17,670 bases of DNA from JAABYT01 sp041581935 (GTDB taxonomy: Bacteria; Pseudomonadota; Gammaproteobacteria; HK1): positions 1 through 17,670 of the forward strand of contig JBFICP010000043.1 of the NCBI GenBank assembly GCA_041581935.1. Reading direction: 5' to 3'. Shown one piece after another: positions 6,475-13,293 of this stretch (position 1 is its first letter; each line of letters starts with the position of its first letter). The translations under genes and the position numbers were made by a program. Under the pieces are notes generated by a model, which saw only the letters and a list, made by a program, of their open reading frames with translations, had not been told where the DNA came from and made no database searches.

Positions 6475-7500
6475 ATGCAAATCCCCGATGCGACCGCTTG
6501 GACGCGAATCCGGACACTCGTCGCGCGCGCGAGCGCAGTCGCGCTGTGTCTTGTCGTGACCGACATCGCCGCGCAGACATTCGACCTGCAGGGCCACCGC
6601 GGCGCCCGCGGCCTGCTGCCCGAGAATACCCTTGCGGGCTTTGCCCGCGCTCTCGAGCTCGGCGCCACCACCCTGGAGATGGATCTCGGTATCAGCCGCG
6701 ACGGTCACGTCGTCGTCAGCCACGATTCGCGCCTGAATCCCTCAATCACCCGTGACGCGCACGGCTACTGGCTTGAGGCGGCGGGACCGGCGATTCACTC
6801 ACTGAGCCTCGAACAGATCCGGACCTATGACGTCGGACGAATTCGTCCCGATTCCAAGTATGCGCGGCGCTTCCCTGAACAGCGCGCCGTGGACGGCGCA
6901 CGCATTCCGACCCTGGAGGAAATCCTGGCGCTCGCGCCACGGGCCGGAAACGCACCCGTGCGCCTCAACGTCGAGATCAAGTCGAGTCCACTCGAGCCGC
7001 ACCTTACGCCGCCGCCCGAAACCTTCGCGAGGATGGTCGTCGATGTGGTCCAAAGCGCCGGCGCTGACGGACGGGTGACCATCCAGTCGTTCGATTGGCG
7101 CACTCTCGCGCACGTCCGCTCGCTCGCCCCGGGAATCCAAACGGCCTACCTCAGCGCGCAGCAGAGCTGGCTCGACAACGTGCAAGCCGGACGCCCCGGA
7201 ATCTCGCCTTGGACCGCTGGAATAGACGTGGACGATTTCGAGGGCTCCGTTCCCCGACTGGTGAAGCACGCAGGCGGCGACATCTGGTCACCCTTTTTCC
7301 GCGAAATCGATGCCGCTCGAGTCGACGAGGCGAAGGCGCTCGGCCTGAAAATTATCGTGTGGACCGTCAACGCGGCGTCGGACATGCATGAAATGATCGA
7401 CCTGGGCGTCGATGGCATCATCACCGACTTCCCCGACCGATTGCGCGAGATAGCCCGCAAACGCCGTCTTAACCTTTCCGCGGCGGAAAAAGGACGCTAA
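6475..7500 (+). CDS. Secreted glycerophosphodiester phosphodiesterase
   Basis: This 341-residue TIM-barrel enzyme of the GDPD family splits glycerophosphodiesters from lipid turnover into glycerol-3-phosphate and an alcohol. Residues 1-33 form a signal peptide (hydrophobic 20-29, cleavage near AAQ), placing it in the periplasm like GlpQ. The metal and catalytic set is complete: His41-Arg42 in GHRGARGLLPENT with Glu50, Glu68 and Asp70 in TTLEMDLGISRDGHVVV, His83 in SHD, and Glu167-x-Lys169 in NVEIKSS. The C-terminal strand KIIVWTVN and GVDGIITDFPDRL are also typical. A segment of about 50 residues between His83 and Glu167 (including SKYARRFPEQ) is the insertion seen in secreted family members. 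No glycerol-phosphate transporter lies nearby. Confidence 0.92.
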   Translation: MQIPDATAWTRIRTLVARASAVALCLVVTDIAAQTFDLQGHRGARGLLPENTLAGFARALELGATTLEMDLGISRDGHVVVSHDSRLNPSITRDAHGYWLEAAGPAIHSLSLEQIRTYDVGRIRPDSKYARRFPEQRAVDGARIPTLEEILALAPRAGNAPVRLNVEIKSSPLEPHLTPPPETFARMVVDVVQSAGADGRVTIQSFDWRTLAHVRSLAPGIQTAYLSAQQSWLDNVQAGRPGISPWTAGIDVDDFEGSVPRLVKHAGGDIWSPFFREIDAARVDEAKALGLKIIVWTVNAASDMHEMIDLGVDGIITDFPDRLREIARKRRLNLSAAEKGR

Positions 7501-7642
7501 TTCCCAGCGCGTTCGTCCGTCGGGTAACGGCCATCCAACGCGCACGTAACCGCGCATCAAAATGTGGTCGTATTCTCAAACCCGTTTTGCACTTCATGGC
7601 ACACTTCCGGCCCCCTCTGGAAAAACGCTGGGAAGGAACAGC

Positions 7643-8215
7643 ATGATCGGAACACTCGATTTTCGCGATCGCTTCGACGACTTGACCGTAGGATTTCGAT
7701 CACTGTCGCAAACGTTCACCGAGCTGGCGTCGCTTTCACCGCGTCCCGTGTTCGGATCGCCCATTCAGCAATCTTCGAAAGCCGACTACTCCTGGTGGCA
7801 CGTTCCGGTCACCATTCAGGTCGAGGGCCCGTGGCAGAAGCTCAAGCTACCCCATTGCACAGTGCATCTGGTCACTCCCGGCATCAATGCACCGCCCATC
7901 GATATGAGCTGGAGGACACAGGATGCGACCGCGAGCGTCAATACCATGACCCTGCGTCACAGGCGTACGGTGCTGGTGCCGATGGCGGCACGGCGCGAGG
8001 CCGCGGATGGGCTGACTCTGATAACGAATCAGAGCTATCTCAGAGACAAGAAAGTCACGTGGAATCTGAACCCGCGCGTGTACACATGGAAGCTGGAACT
8101 TCGCTGTGGAAAGAAGCGCTGGGAGAGCCCCCACTACTATGTGCTCAGAGTGCCTCCGCCGGGCTACAGCAACGGACACTTCACGCTCGAGGTACGCCAC
8201 CAGGAAGTGCAGTAG
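7643..8215 (+). CDS. Hypothetical protein, probable all-beta domain
   Basis: I do not recognise this 189-residue protein. The frame is open from 7562, but ATG 7643 has an excellent GGAAGGAA (7631-7638) in front of it and is preferred. No signal peptide or membrane segment is visible. After a short helical start (about 1-30), alternating hydrophobic strands with fixed aromatic residues dominate: YSWWHVPVTIQV, LPHCTVHLVTP, SWRTQDA, RTVLVPMAA, KVTWNLNPRVYTWKLELRCG, HYYVLRVPP and HFTLEVRH. This layout suggests an immunoglobulin-like or jelly-roll beta sandwich. It stands alone on the plus strand between the phosphodiesterase and the TPR gene, with gaps over 140 bases on both sides, so context gives no function. 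Confidence 0.75.
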   Translation: MIGTLDFRDRFDDLTVGFRSLSQTFTELASLSPRPVFGSPIQQSSKADYSWWHVPVTIQVEGPWQKLKLPHCTVHLVTPGINAPPIDMSWRTQDATASVNTMTLRHRRTVLVPMAARREAADGLTLITNQSYLRDKKVTWNLNPRVYTWKLELRCGKKRWESPHYYVLRVPPPGYSNGHFTLEVRHQEVQ

Positions 8216-8235
8216 GCGCTTCGCTTCGCCGCACA

Positions 8236-8253
8236 TCGCTGCCGCAGCAGCGA
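8236..8253 (+). terminator. Hairpin downstream of the beta-domain gene
   Basis: TCGCTGC (8236-8242) and GCAGCGA (8247-8253) form a perfect 7-pair stem with a CGCA tetraloop, 20 bases after the stop codon. There is no T tract, so it is a possible weak terminator. Confidence 0.35.
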
Positions 8254-8356
8254 GCTTGCTCCCGAGAAGCCCGCGACCATCGTTTTCGCCCACACACCGG
8301 TCCGTGCACGGGGCGCACGAGCACCAAAAAAATCTTCTGGCGGCGGGGAGTCATTT

Positions 8357-8365
8357 TGCGATAAT
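8357..8365 (+). promoter_or_regulatory. Candidate extended -10 promoter of the TPR gene
   Basis: TGCGATAAT (8357-8365) matches the extended -10 form TGn followed by GATAAT, five of six consensus bases. No good -35 is visible, as expected for extended -10 promoters. The start would fall near 8372, giving a leader of about 64 bases. Confidence 0.4.
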
Positions 8366-8385
8366 TCCGGTCACACCTGGAACAC

Positions 8386-8405
8386 GATCCGGCTGGAACC
8401 GGATC
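8386..8405 (+). promoter_or_regulatory. Leader hairpin upstream of the TPR gene
   Basis: GATCCGG (8386-8392) and CCGGATC (8399-8405) form a perfect 7-pair stem with a 6-base loop, inside the inferred leader and 17 bases before the strong ribosome site GAAGGAGG (8423-8430). It could stabilise the message or bind a regulator. Confidence 0.4.
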
Positions 8406-8435
8406 CCGTGACGAGTGCACTTGAAGGAGGCTTTC

Positions 8436-8930
8436 ATGGCAGCGTCCAAGCCAGCGCGTGCCCGCCGTCATGCGGCATTCGCAGCAGCGTTGATAATGTC
8501 ACTCACTGTCACGCCGGTCGCGGTGCACGGCGCCGGGGGTGACGATGACGACAAGCCCTCTTCCTCGGAGTACTCCCTTGCGAAGCAGGCGCTGGTCGAT
8601 GGGGATTATGAGGTCGCCATCGCAAAGCTCGCGCGACTTCACGAGGAAAAGTCCGACGACGCCGATGTTCTGAATCTGCTCGGCTACGGATATCGCAAGA
8701 TCGGGAATTTCGACCAATCGCGTGGTTACTACCTGCAGGCGCTCGCCGTCGAGCCGAAGCATCGCGGCGCCAACGCCTACCTGGGTGAGCTGTACCTGGA
8801 GACCGGTCAGCTCGAAAAGGCCGAGGAACGCCTCGCGGTGCTCGACAAGGACTGCTGGTTCGGATGCAGCGAGTACACCGAGCTCAAGGAGTCCATCGCG
8901 AAGTACAAGTCCGAGAACGGTATCCGGTGA
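8436..8930 (+). CDS. Secreted tetratricopeptide-repeat protein with a C-x3-C tail
   Basis: This is a 164-residue protein. The start is ATG 8436, set by the ideal GAAGGAGG at 8423-8430; an in-frame GTG at 8415 is less likely. Residues 1-33 form a signal peptide (basic SKPARARRH, then AAFAAALIMSLTV, cleavage near HGA), so it is periplasmic. A short acidic linker GGDDDDK precedes about three TPR units (roughly 46-78, 79-110, 111-140); the central one, with LLGYGYRKIGNFDQSRGYY and ALAVEP, is the most canonical. The end carries Cys140-WFG-Cys144, a pair placed for a disulphide or metal, followed by a helix. TPRs bind partner proteins, but which partner cannot be said. Its own leader and promoter suggest it is a separate unit. 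Confidence 0.88.
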   Translation: MAASKPARARRHAAFAAALIMSLTVTPVAVHGAGGDDDDKPSSSEYSLAKQALVDGDYEVAIAKLARLHEEKSDDADVLNLLGYGYRKIGNFDQSRGYYLQALAVEPKHRGANAYLGELYLETGQLEKAEERLAVLDKDCWFGCSEYTELKESIAKYKSENGIR

Positions 8931-8950
8931 GCCGGTCGCCGGCGACCGGC
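8931..8950 (+). terminator. Perfect 20-base palindrome directly after the TPR stop codon
   Basis: GCCGGTCGCC followed by its exact reverse complement GGCGACCGGC begins at the base after TGA (8928-8930). In RNA it would fold into a very stable stem of about 8 pairs with a minimal loop. No T tract follows. It may protect or end the message, or be a binding site for a dimeric protein. Confidence 0.45.
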
Positions 8951-8975
8951 CGGAGCGCCATCCAGGCGCATACGG

Positions 8976-9083
8976 TTGTCGGCAGACGAACTGGCGCGTT
9001 ACGCGCGTGACGGCTGCCTGCACCCGACCCGCATCATGAGCGTCGCGCAAGCGGCCGCGCACCGCAGAGAAGCGCGCCGAGCG
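8976..9083 (+). pseudogene. Apparent remnant of a phytanoyl-CoA dioxygenase-like gene (N-terminal piece)
   Basis: From TTG 8976 the frame reads LSADELARYARDGCLHPTRI followed by MSVAQAAAHRREARRA. This is the pattern with which phytanoyl-CoA dioxygenase/ectoine-hydroxylase-like proteins begin: an L-s-x-e-q-h-x-x-Y-x-x-D-G start, then a strand, then the x-x-A-x-x-h-R helix. After about 36 codons the resemblance stops and the Fe-binding H-x-D region is absent; the frame then runs into the antisense end of the transglycosylase gene. In another frame the end of the gap (9067-9114) reads EKRAERIEHEVYDKA and a stop, which also looks like a former coding end but has no start. I read the 8931-9142 gap as holding decayed coding sequence. 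The match is by eye and short, so chance resemblance is possible. Confidence 0.4.
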
Positions 9084-9124
9084 CATCGAGCACGAGGTCT
9101 ACGACAAGGCGTAAGCCACGGTTG

Positions 9125-9140
9125 GTCGGAAATTCCCGAC
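9125..9140 (-). terminator. Small hairpin after the lytic transglycosylase gene
   Basis: GTCGG (9125-9129) and CCGAC (9136-9140) form a 5-pair stem with a 6-base loop, two bases past the minus-strand stop codon at 9143. No T tract follows on the minus strand. This is weak evidence for a terminator. Confidence 0.25.
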
Positions 9141-9142
9141 GT

Positions 9143-11800
9143 TCAGCCGGCGCTGGCGGTGGTGGTTTTGGCGACAGGCAAGTCGCCGTCGAGGGGCTCG
9201 AGCTGCGGGACGGTCAGAGTGACGCCTACGCCGACCGCGTCGAATTCCAGATCCGGGTTGTACTGGCGCAGCAGCCAGATGGGGACCTGGTAGGTGCGCT
9301 TGGCGAGAATCCACAGAGATTCGCCACGCCGCACCACGTGGGTGCTGGTGCCGGCGATGCGAAAGCGTTTGAAGAACGACTCCTGCAGTCCGCGATGATA
9401 GGCGAGCCGGCGCTGCTCGAACTGCGCCGCGCCGACGCGCGAGAAGTCCAGAGACAGGCGCTGCCCGATCACGACCGGCTGCCCGTAACGCATGTCGTTG
9501 AGGCGGCGCAGACGCCAGGCACGCAGCTCGAGCCAGTCGGCATAGTGCCCCAGGGTCTCGGCGGCCTGAACCTCGATGCTGTCGGCCACGACCGAGTAGT
9601 CGCTGGGATCGGCCGAAAGCTCCGGCTGAACGCTGAGCGGCTGAGCCGGTGCAATTGCCTCCGCCTCCTCGGCGGAGACCGGCTCGGCCTGCTCAACGCG
9701 CGCGATGAGCCCGTCGCTCAGCTGCTCCGGTGCCTGTTCCTCGGCAATTGCCTGGGCCGCCTCGTCGTCGCCGGGCGGTAGATCGTCACCGAAGACGGTC
9801 TCTTCGGGCGTTATTGCGGCGGTGTCCGCGCTCACCTGCTCCAGCGCCGCTTCCTCGGCGATTGCCCGGGCCGCCTCATCGTCGCCGGGCGGTAGATCGT
9901 CACCGAAGACGACCTCCTCGGGTGTTACGGCCGCGGTGTTCGCGATCGCCTTCTCCAGCGCCGCTTCCTCGGCGATTGCCCGGGCCACATCCTCGCCGTC
10001 CGCCGGAGGTACACCGTCGAGCACGACCTCTTCGGGAGCAACGGCGGCGGAGTCCGCGGTCGCCGGCAGTGGGGCGGATTCGGCAACGACCGCCATCGCG
10101 CTTGGGGTGCGCGTATCGGGAGCTGCGGTCGCGCCAATCGCGGCCGAAGCCGGGGGCTCGCTGGCCGGGGACTCGATACCCGCGATGTGCTCGGCGCTCG
10201 GCATCGCCTCGCCGGCCGCCGGCACGGCATTCTCGGCAGCCGCAACCATGACGGGCTGCGGCTTTTCAGGCGCGACCCGAAGCACCTGGCCGACGTGAAT
10301 GCGCTCGCCGTCACCCAGATCGTTGAGAGACACGAGCGTTTCCTCGTCGACGCCGAATCGCCGCGCGATCAACCACACGCTGTCGCCGCGTCGCACCGTG
10401 TACCGGCCGTTCTCCGCCACCATCGTCGCCGCAGCTCCGACGGTCGCCAGCGCCTGGGAGGGCACCGGCGTCGAGGAGTCGATCGTGACGCCTTCGGGCA
10501 GCGGAAGCGCCAGGACCTGGCCCGCCCGAATGCGGTGACGGCTCCTGAGCCCGTTGATGGCGACCAGGTCGTCGATGTCGACCTCGAAATGCTTGGCGAT
10601 TCCGGCGAGCGTATTGCCGCGCCGTACCTTGTAATAGCGATCCCGCTGCTGGGCGCCGTAGCGCTCGTCCTCGCTGATTTGAGAAAGCGCCGCCAGCATC
10701 ACGTCTCGCGGCTCGGATGCCGGAACGCGCAGCTCGAAGCCACGCGGCACGTACTTGGCGCCTCGCCAGATGGACGGCCGCAGAGCCGGATTGAGCTCGC
10801 GCAGGATCCCCCGGTCGATACCGAGCACACGCTCGAGCGTGTCGGCACTGACGTAGTCGGGTACGCGCACGAGCTGGGTCGGGGGTGCCGCGTGGCGCGG
10901 AATCGTCTCGAAATACTTTTCGGGGTTGAAATGAATCTCCACGGCCGCCAGAAACGCAACGTAAAAGTTTCGCGATGCAAATCCGAATCGCCGGCTCTTG
11001 TACTCGCGCACGATGCGCGTGATGTCCTTTGTGCCGAGCTTGCGTGCCGCGCGGCGCATCCCCGCGGTTCCGTGATTGTACGAGGTGATCGCGAGCGGCC
11101 AGGTCCCGGTGGCGGCGTAGTTGTGGCTCAAGAGCCTGGCAGCCGCCACCGTCGATATATAGGGATCCATGCGCTCGTCGACACTGCGATCGATGCGCAT
11201 GAAGCGCCGACCGGTGGAGCGAGTGAACTGCCACATTCCGGCGGCCCCGACACGCGAGCGCGCCTTGGGATTGAAAGAGGATTCCACGTGTGGCAACGCC
11301 ACCAGTTCCGCCGGCAATCCCATGTCGGTGAGGATCTTGCGGATATGCGCTTCCCAGATCCCCGAGCGGGCAAGCCCGGCGCGAAACTTGTCCGATTGTC
11401 CCAGCTGAAACCGCAGACGCCGGGCGGCAGCCCGCAGCGTCTTGTTGCCGACGTCCTCGGGCCACAGCCCCAGCACGCGGGCCTCCTCTTCGCTCAAATC
11501 CCGGCGCTTGCCCCTGGCCAGCGCCGTCAAAATCTTCTTGTAACGCTGCTTGGCGGCCTTGACCATCCTGCGCTGGGTGCGCCGCCCGGCGCCCTCCGGG
11601 AAACGCAGCACCTCGTAGACGACTCCCAGATGACGGCTGTCGTGAATCAGGCCGCCGCGGGTATCCACTTCCGTGTATACCTTGGTCCAGAAGAGGATGG
11701 CCGGCTCGAGCTCGGCGGGGCGCGGGAAGGTCCCGGCCGGCTCGGCGGCGGCTACCGTGCACCAAAGGATGGCCGAGATGCCGAGGAGAAATGCGCGCAT
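9143..11800 (-). CDS. MltD-like lytic transglycosylase with three LysM domains
   Basis: This is a periplasmic enzyme that cuts the glycan strand of peptidoglycan with 1,6-anhydro product formation. The chosen ATG at 11800 gives 885 residues and a clean signal peptide (MRAFLLGISAILWCTVAAAE, cleavage AAA/EP); ATGs at 11839 and 11935 are in frame but would bury it. The SLT domain spans about 140-330, with catalytic Glu173 in LPHVESSFNPKARS, the GAAGMWQFT block and SYNHG. LysM modules lie at about 389-433, 467-510 and, unusually, at the far C-terminus (821-864). Between the second and third is an acidic Ala/Glu-rich linker of about 230 residues that includes three 38-residue repeats. There is no lipobox, unlike E. 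coli MltD, so it should be soluble or held by LysM binding. The gene stands alone, divergent from the methyltransferase gene. Confidence 0.9.
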   Translation of the reverse strand: MRAFLLGISAILWCTVAAAEPAGTFPRPAELEPAILFWTKVYTEVDTRGGLIHDSRHLGVVYEVLRFPEGAGRRTQRRMVKAAKQRYKKILTALARGKRRDLSEEEARVLGLWPEDVGNKTLRAAARRLRFQLGQSDKFRAGLARSGIWEAHIRKILTDMGLPAELVALPHVESSFNPKARSRVGAAGMWQFTRSTGRRFMRIDRSVDERMDPYISTVAAARLLSHNYAATGTWPLAITSYNHGTAGMRRAARKLGTKDITRIVREYKSRRFGFASRNFYVAFLAAVEIHFNPEKYFETIPRHAAPPTQLVRVPDYVSADTLERVLGIDRGILRELNPALRPSIWRGAKYVPRGFELRVPASEPRDVMLAALSQISEDERYGAQQRDRYYKVRRGNTLAGIAKHFEVDIDDLVAINGLRSRHRIRAGQVLALPLPEGVTIDSSTPVPSQALATVGAAATMVAENGRYTVRRGDSVWLIARRFGVDEETLVSLNDLGDGERIHVGQVLRVAPEKPQPVMVAAAENAVPAAGEAMPSAEHIAGIESPASEPPASAAIGATAAPDTRTPSAMAVVAESAPLPATADSAAVAPEEVVLDGVPPADGEDVARAIAEEAALEKAIANTAAVTPEEVVFGDDLPPGDDEAARAIAEEAALEQVSADTAAITPEETVFGDDLPPGDDEAAQAIAEEQAPEQLSDGLIARVEQAEPVSAEEAEAIAPAQPLSVQPELSADPSDYSVVADSIEVQAAETLGHYADWLELRAWRLRRLNDMRYGQPVVIGQRLSLDFSRVGAAQFEQRRLAYHRGLQESFFKRFRIAGTSTHVVRRGESLWILAKRTYQVPIWLLRQYNPDLEFDAVGVGVTLTVPQLEPLDGDLPVAKTTTASAG
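9701..10042 (-). repeat. Three 114-base in-frame tandem repeats in the transglycosylase gene
   Basis: Units start at 10042, 9928 and 9814 on the minus strand, an exact 38-codon period. Each encodes a core of P-E-E-x-V, then (copies 2 and 3) FGDDLPPGDDEAA, then AIAEE. Copies 2 and 3 are near-identical around 9760-9800 and 9880-9910, while copy 1 (VLDGVPPADGEDVARAIAEE) has diverged, so the duplication of copies 2 and 3 is the more recent event. The array lengthens the flexible acidic linker. Confidence 0.85.
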
Positions 11801-12025
11801 TCCGGTCACCGTCGCTTCGAACCCTTTCGTTCCTGTCATGCTCGCCCCGCCCGCTGGCGCGCGCCGCGCACGCCCCGGGGAAATGGCCTCGAGTCCCTGT
11901 ATATATCGACCGGGAGCCGCCGAATCCGAAGCCATGGGAGGCGAGGACCCCGGGCCATGGCGGGAAACCGAAGCGGCGTCAAAATGAGGGCCGAAAAAGA
12001 ATAATAGCTGGTTCCAGGACTTCAG

Positions 12026-12053
12026 TAGACTTGGCCTTCAGTTCACTTATCAT
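12026..12053 (+). promoter_or_regulatory. Candidate promoter of the methyltransferase gene
   Basis: TAGACT (12026-12031, four of six) is followed by a 16-base spacer and TATCAT (12048-12053, five of six). Transcription would start at about 12060, essentially at the ATG at 12062, so the message would be leaderless or nearly so. No ribosome site is present upstream of that ATG, which fits. The rest of the divergent gap from 11801 has only a weak TATATA at 11900-11905 that might serve the transglycosylase gene. Confidence 0.35.
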
Positions 12054-12061
12054 GGCGCGTC

Positions 12062-12829
12062 ATGAGGCAGTCCAATGAGCCCGCGGGGGTTGCGCCCCAC
12101 CCGCCGCTCGACAAGTACTACCCCGGCGAGCCCGAGCGGCGCGGATTCGTCACCGGGATCTTCGATCGCACCGCGCCCCACTACGACTGGATCAACCGCG
12201 TCATGTCGCTGGGCTCCGGTGTGCGCTATCGGCGGGACGCTCTGCGCAGGGCGGGGCTCGCGCCCGGTGCCCTGCGCGTGCTCGACGTGGCCGTCGGCAC
12301 CGGGCTGGTGGCCCGGGCGGCGCGCGACATTCTCGGACACGACGGCCATGTCGCCGGCGTCGACCTCAGCATGGGTATGCTCGTCGAGGCGCGCGCACAG
12401 CTCCCCATCGCGCTGGTTCAGGGAGCAGCCGAGAGGCTGCCCTTCGCCGACGCGTGCACCGACGTCATAACCATGGGATACGCCCTGCGCCACGTCTCGA
12501 ACCTCGAGCGCACCTTCAGCGAGTACCTGCGGGTTCTCAGGCCGGGCGGGACGCTGCTGGTGCTCGAGCTGACACCCCCCGTCCCCGGCACGGCGGGCTA
12601 CCGCTTCACGCGCTTCTACCTGCACACCGTCGTGCCGCTGGTGGCGCGGCTCGGACCCGGGGGCGCCGAGGCGAAGACGCTCATGGAGTACTTCTGGGAC
12701 ACGATGGAGCAATGCGTGCCGCCGGCCACCATTCTCGAGGCGATGGCCGGCAGCGGATTCACCGCGCCCCGCCGGGGCATTGTTCACCGGGTGTTCAGCG
12801 AATACGTGGCGTCGAAATCCCCGAACTAG
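12062..12829 (+). CDS. UbiE/COQ5-like class I SAM-dependent methyltransferase
   Basis: This is a 255-residue class I methyltransferase. Motif I LDVAVGTG lies at 74-81, the acidic ribose-binding Asp101 follows in GVDLSMGML, GAAERLPF is at 121-128, and VLRPGGTLLVLEL forms the post-motif strand. The N-terminal FDRTAPHYDWINRVMSLGSG is the UbiE/MenG signature region. The rest departs from true ubiquinone UbiE, including the FWDTMEQCVPP segment, so the substrate is more likely another ring-bearing molecule. Because it lies beside an aryl-polyene operon, methylation of the polyene head group is a reasonable inference, but it is on the opposite strand and a quinone role cannot be excluded. The ATG has no ribosome site. 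The stop codon overlaps the convergent lipoprotein stop. Confidence 0.85.
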   Translation: MRQSNEPAGVAPHPPLDKYYPGEPERRGFVTGIFDRTAPHYDWINRVMSLGSGVRYRRDALRRAGLAPGALRVLDVAVGTGLVARAARDILGHDGHVAGVDLSMGMLVEARAQLPIALVQGAAERLPFADACTDVITMGYALRHVSNLERTFSEYLRVLRPGGTLLVLELTPPVPGTAGYRFTRFYLHTVVPLVARLGPGGAEAKTLMEYFWDTMEQCVPPATILEAMAGSGFTAPRRGIVHRVFSEYVASKSPN

Positions 12830-13227
12830 AGATTGAACAGCTGGGAATTGATTGCGTTGCTCAGATTCTGAATCCAGCCGTTGTAGTTCCTGTGGATCGT
12901 TTTGTTCGTCGCATCGTACTTCAAGTTGTTGCTGTCCTTGTAGGTGATGCTGTAGTCGTCGAGCGTATAGGTGATATCGACCTGCGCCATATGGCTGCGT
13001 AGATACAGCGTCCCCAGAATGTGCCCCGGCGTCTGCTCCTTCATTTGCCATCCGAGCTCGGACCCGGCGCGCTGAATCGCCTTGGTGACATCGGACAAAT
13101 CGTAGTTGGAGTTGGCAACATTGATGGGGGCATTCTCGACGTCACGAATCTGATGTCCACCTCCGCAGGCGACCAACAAAAGCGCCAGCGCACCTGGAAT
13201 GAATACCTTCAACAACTTAGGGCTCAT
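12826..13227 (-). CDS. Small outer-membrane lipoprotein of unknown function
   Basis: This is a 133-residue precursor with a type II signal peptide: a basic start, hydrophobic FIPGALALLLVA, and lipobox L-V-A-Cys21. Gly follows the Cys, so outer-membrane sorting is expected. The mature part has one helical block (about 43-62, DLSDVTKAIQRAGSELGWQM), then beta strands HILGTLYLRSHMAQVDITYT and DYSITYKDS, and ends NGWIQNLSNAINSQL. This layout matches small conserved proteobacterial lipoproteins with no assigned role. It does not resemble the larger DUF3261-type lipoprotein usual in APE clusters. AAGGGAG (13243-13237) precedes the ATG. It follows the glycosyltransferase after 66 bases and is richer in A+T than its neighbours, so it may be independently expressed. 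Confidence 0.85.
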   Translation of the reverse strand: MSPKLLKVFIPGALALLLVACGGGHQIRDVENAPINVANSNYDLSDVTKAIQRAGSELGWQMKEQTPGHILGTLYLRSHMAQVDITYTLDDYSITYKDSNNLKYDATNKTIHRNYNGWIQNLSNAINSQLFNL

Positions 13228-13251
13228 CGCTTGTCACTCCCTTCATGAATG

Positions 13252-13267
13252 ATCCTGAACACAGGAT
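13252..13267 (-). terminator. Hairpin between the glycosyltransferase and lipoprotein genes
   Basis: ATCCTG (13252-13257) and CAGGAT (13262-13267) form a perfect 6-pair stem with a 4-base loop in the 66-base gap. It could weaken read-through from the APE operon or act in the lipoprotein leader. No T tract follows. Confidence 0.35.
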
Positions 13268-13293
13268 GAAATTCTTCGCTCTGACAGTTTAGC

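Noticed and set aside
9701..10042. Tandem repeats considered as a CRISPR array
   Set aside because: Units are 114 bases, in frame within a coding gene, contiguous and without unique spacers.
10187..12004. Plus-strand open frame of 605 codons opposite the transglycosylase gene
   Set aside because: It mirrors a GC-rich coding gene with SLT and LysM motifs on the other strand; the translation is His/Arg-rich with no recognisable motif.
12052..12078. Eight-codon ATG frame (MARHEAVQ) overlapping the methyltransferase start, considered as a leader peptide
   Set aside because: It overlaps the main start in another frame, has no ribosome site, and would compete with translation; most likely chance.
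12826..13227. Lipoprotein considered as the DUF3261 lipoprotein of the APE cluster
   Set aside because: It is too short, its pattern differs, and it is not located beside the exporter gene.
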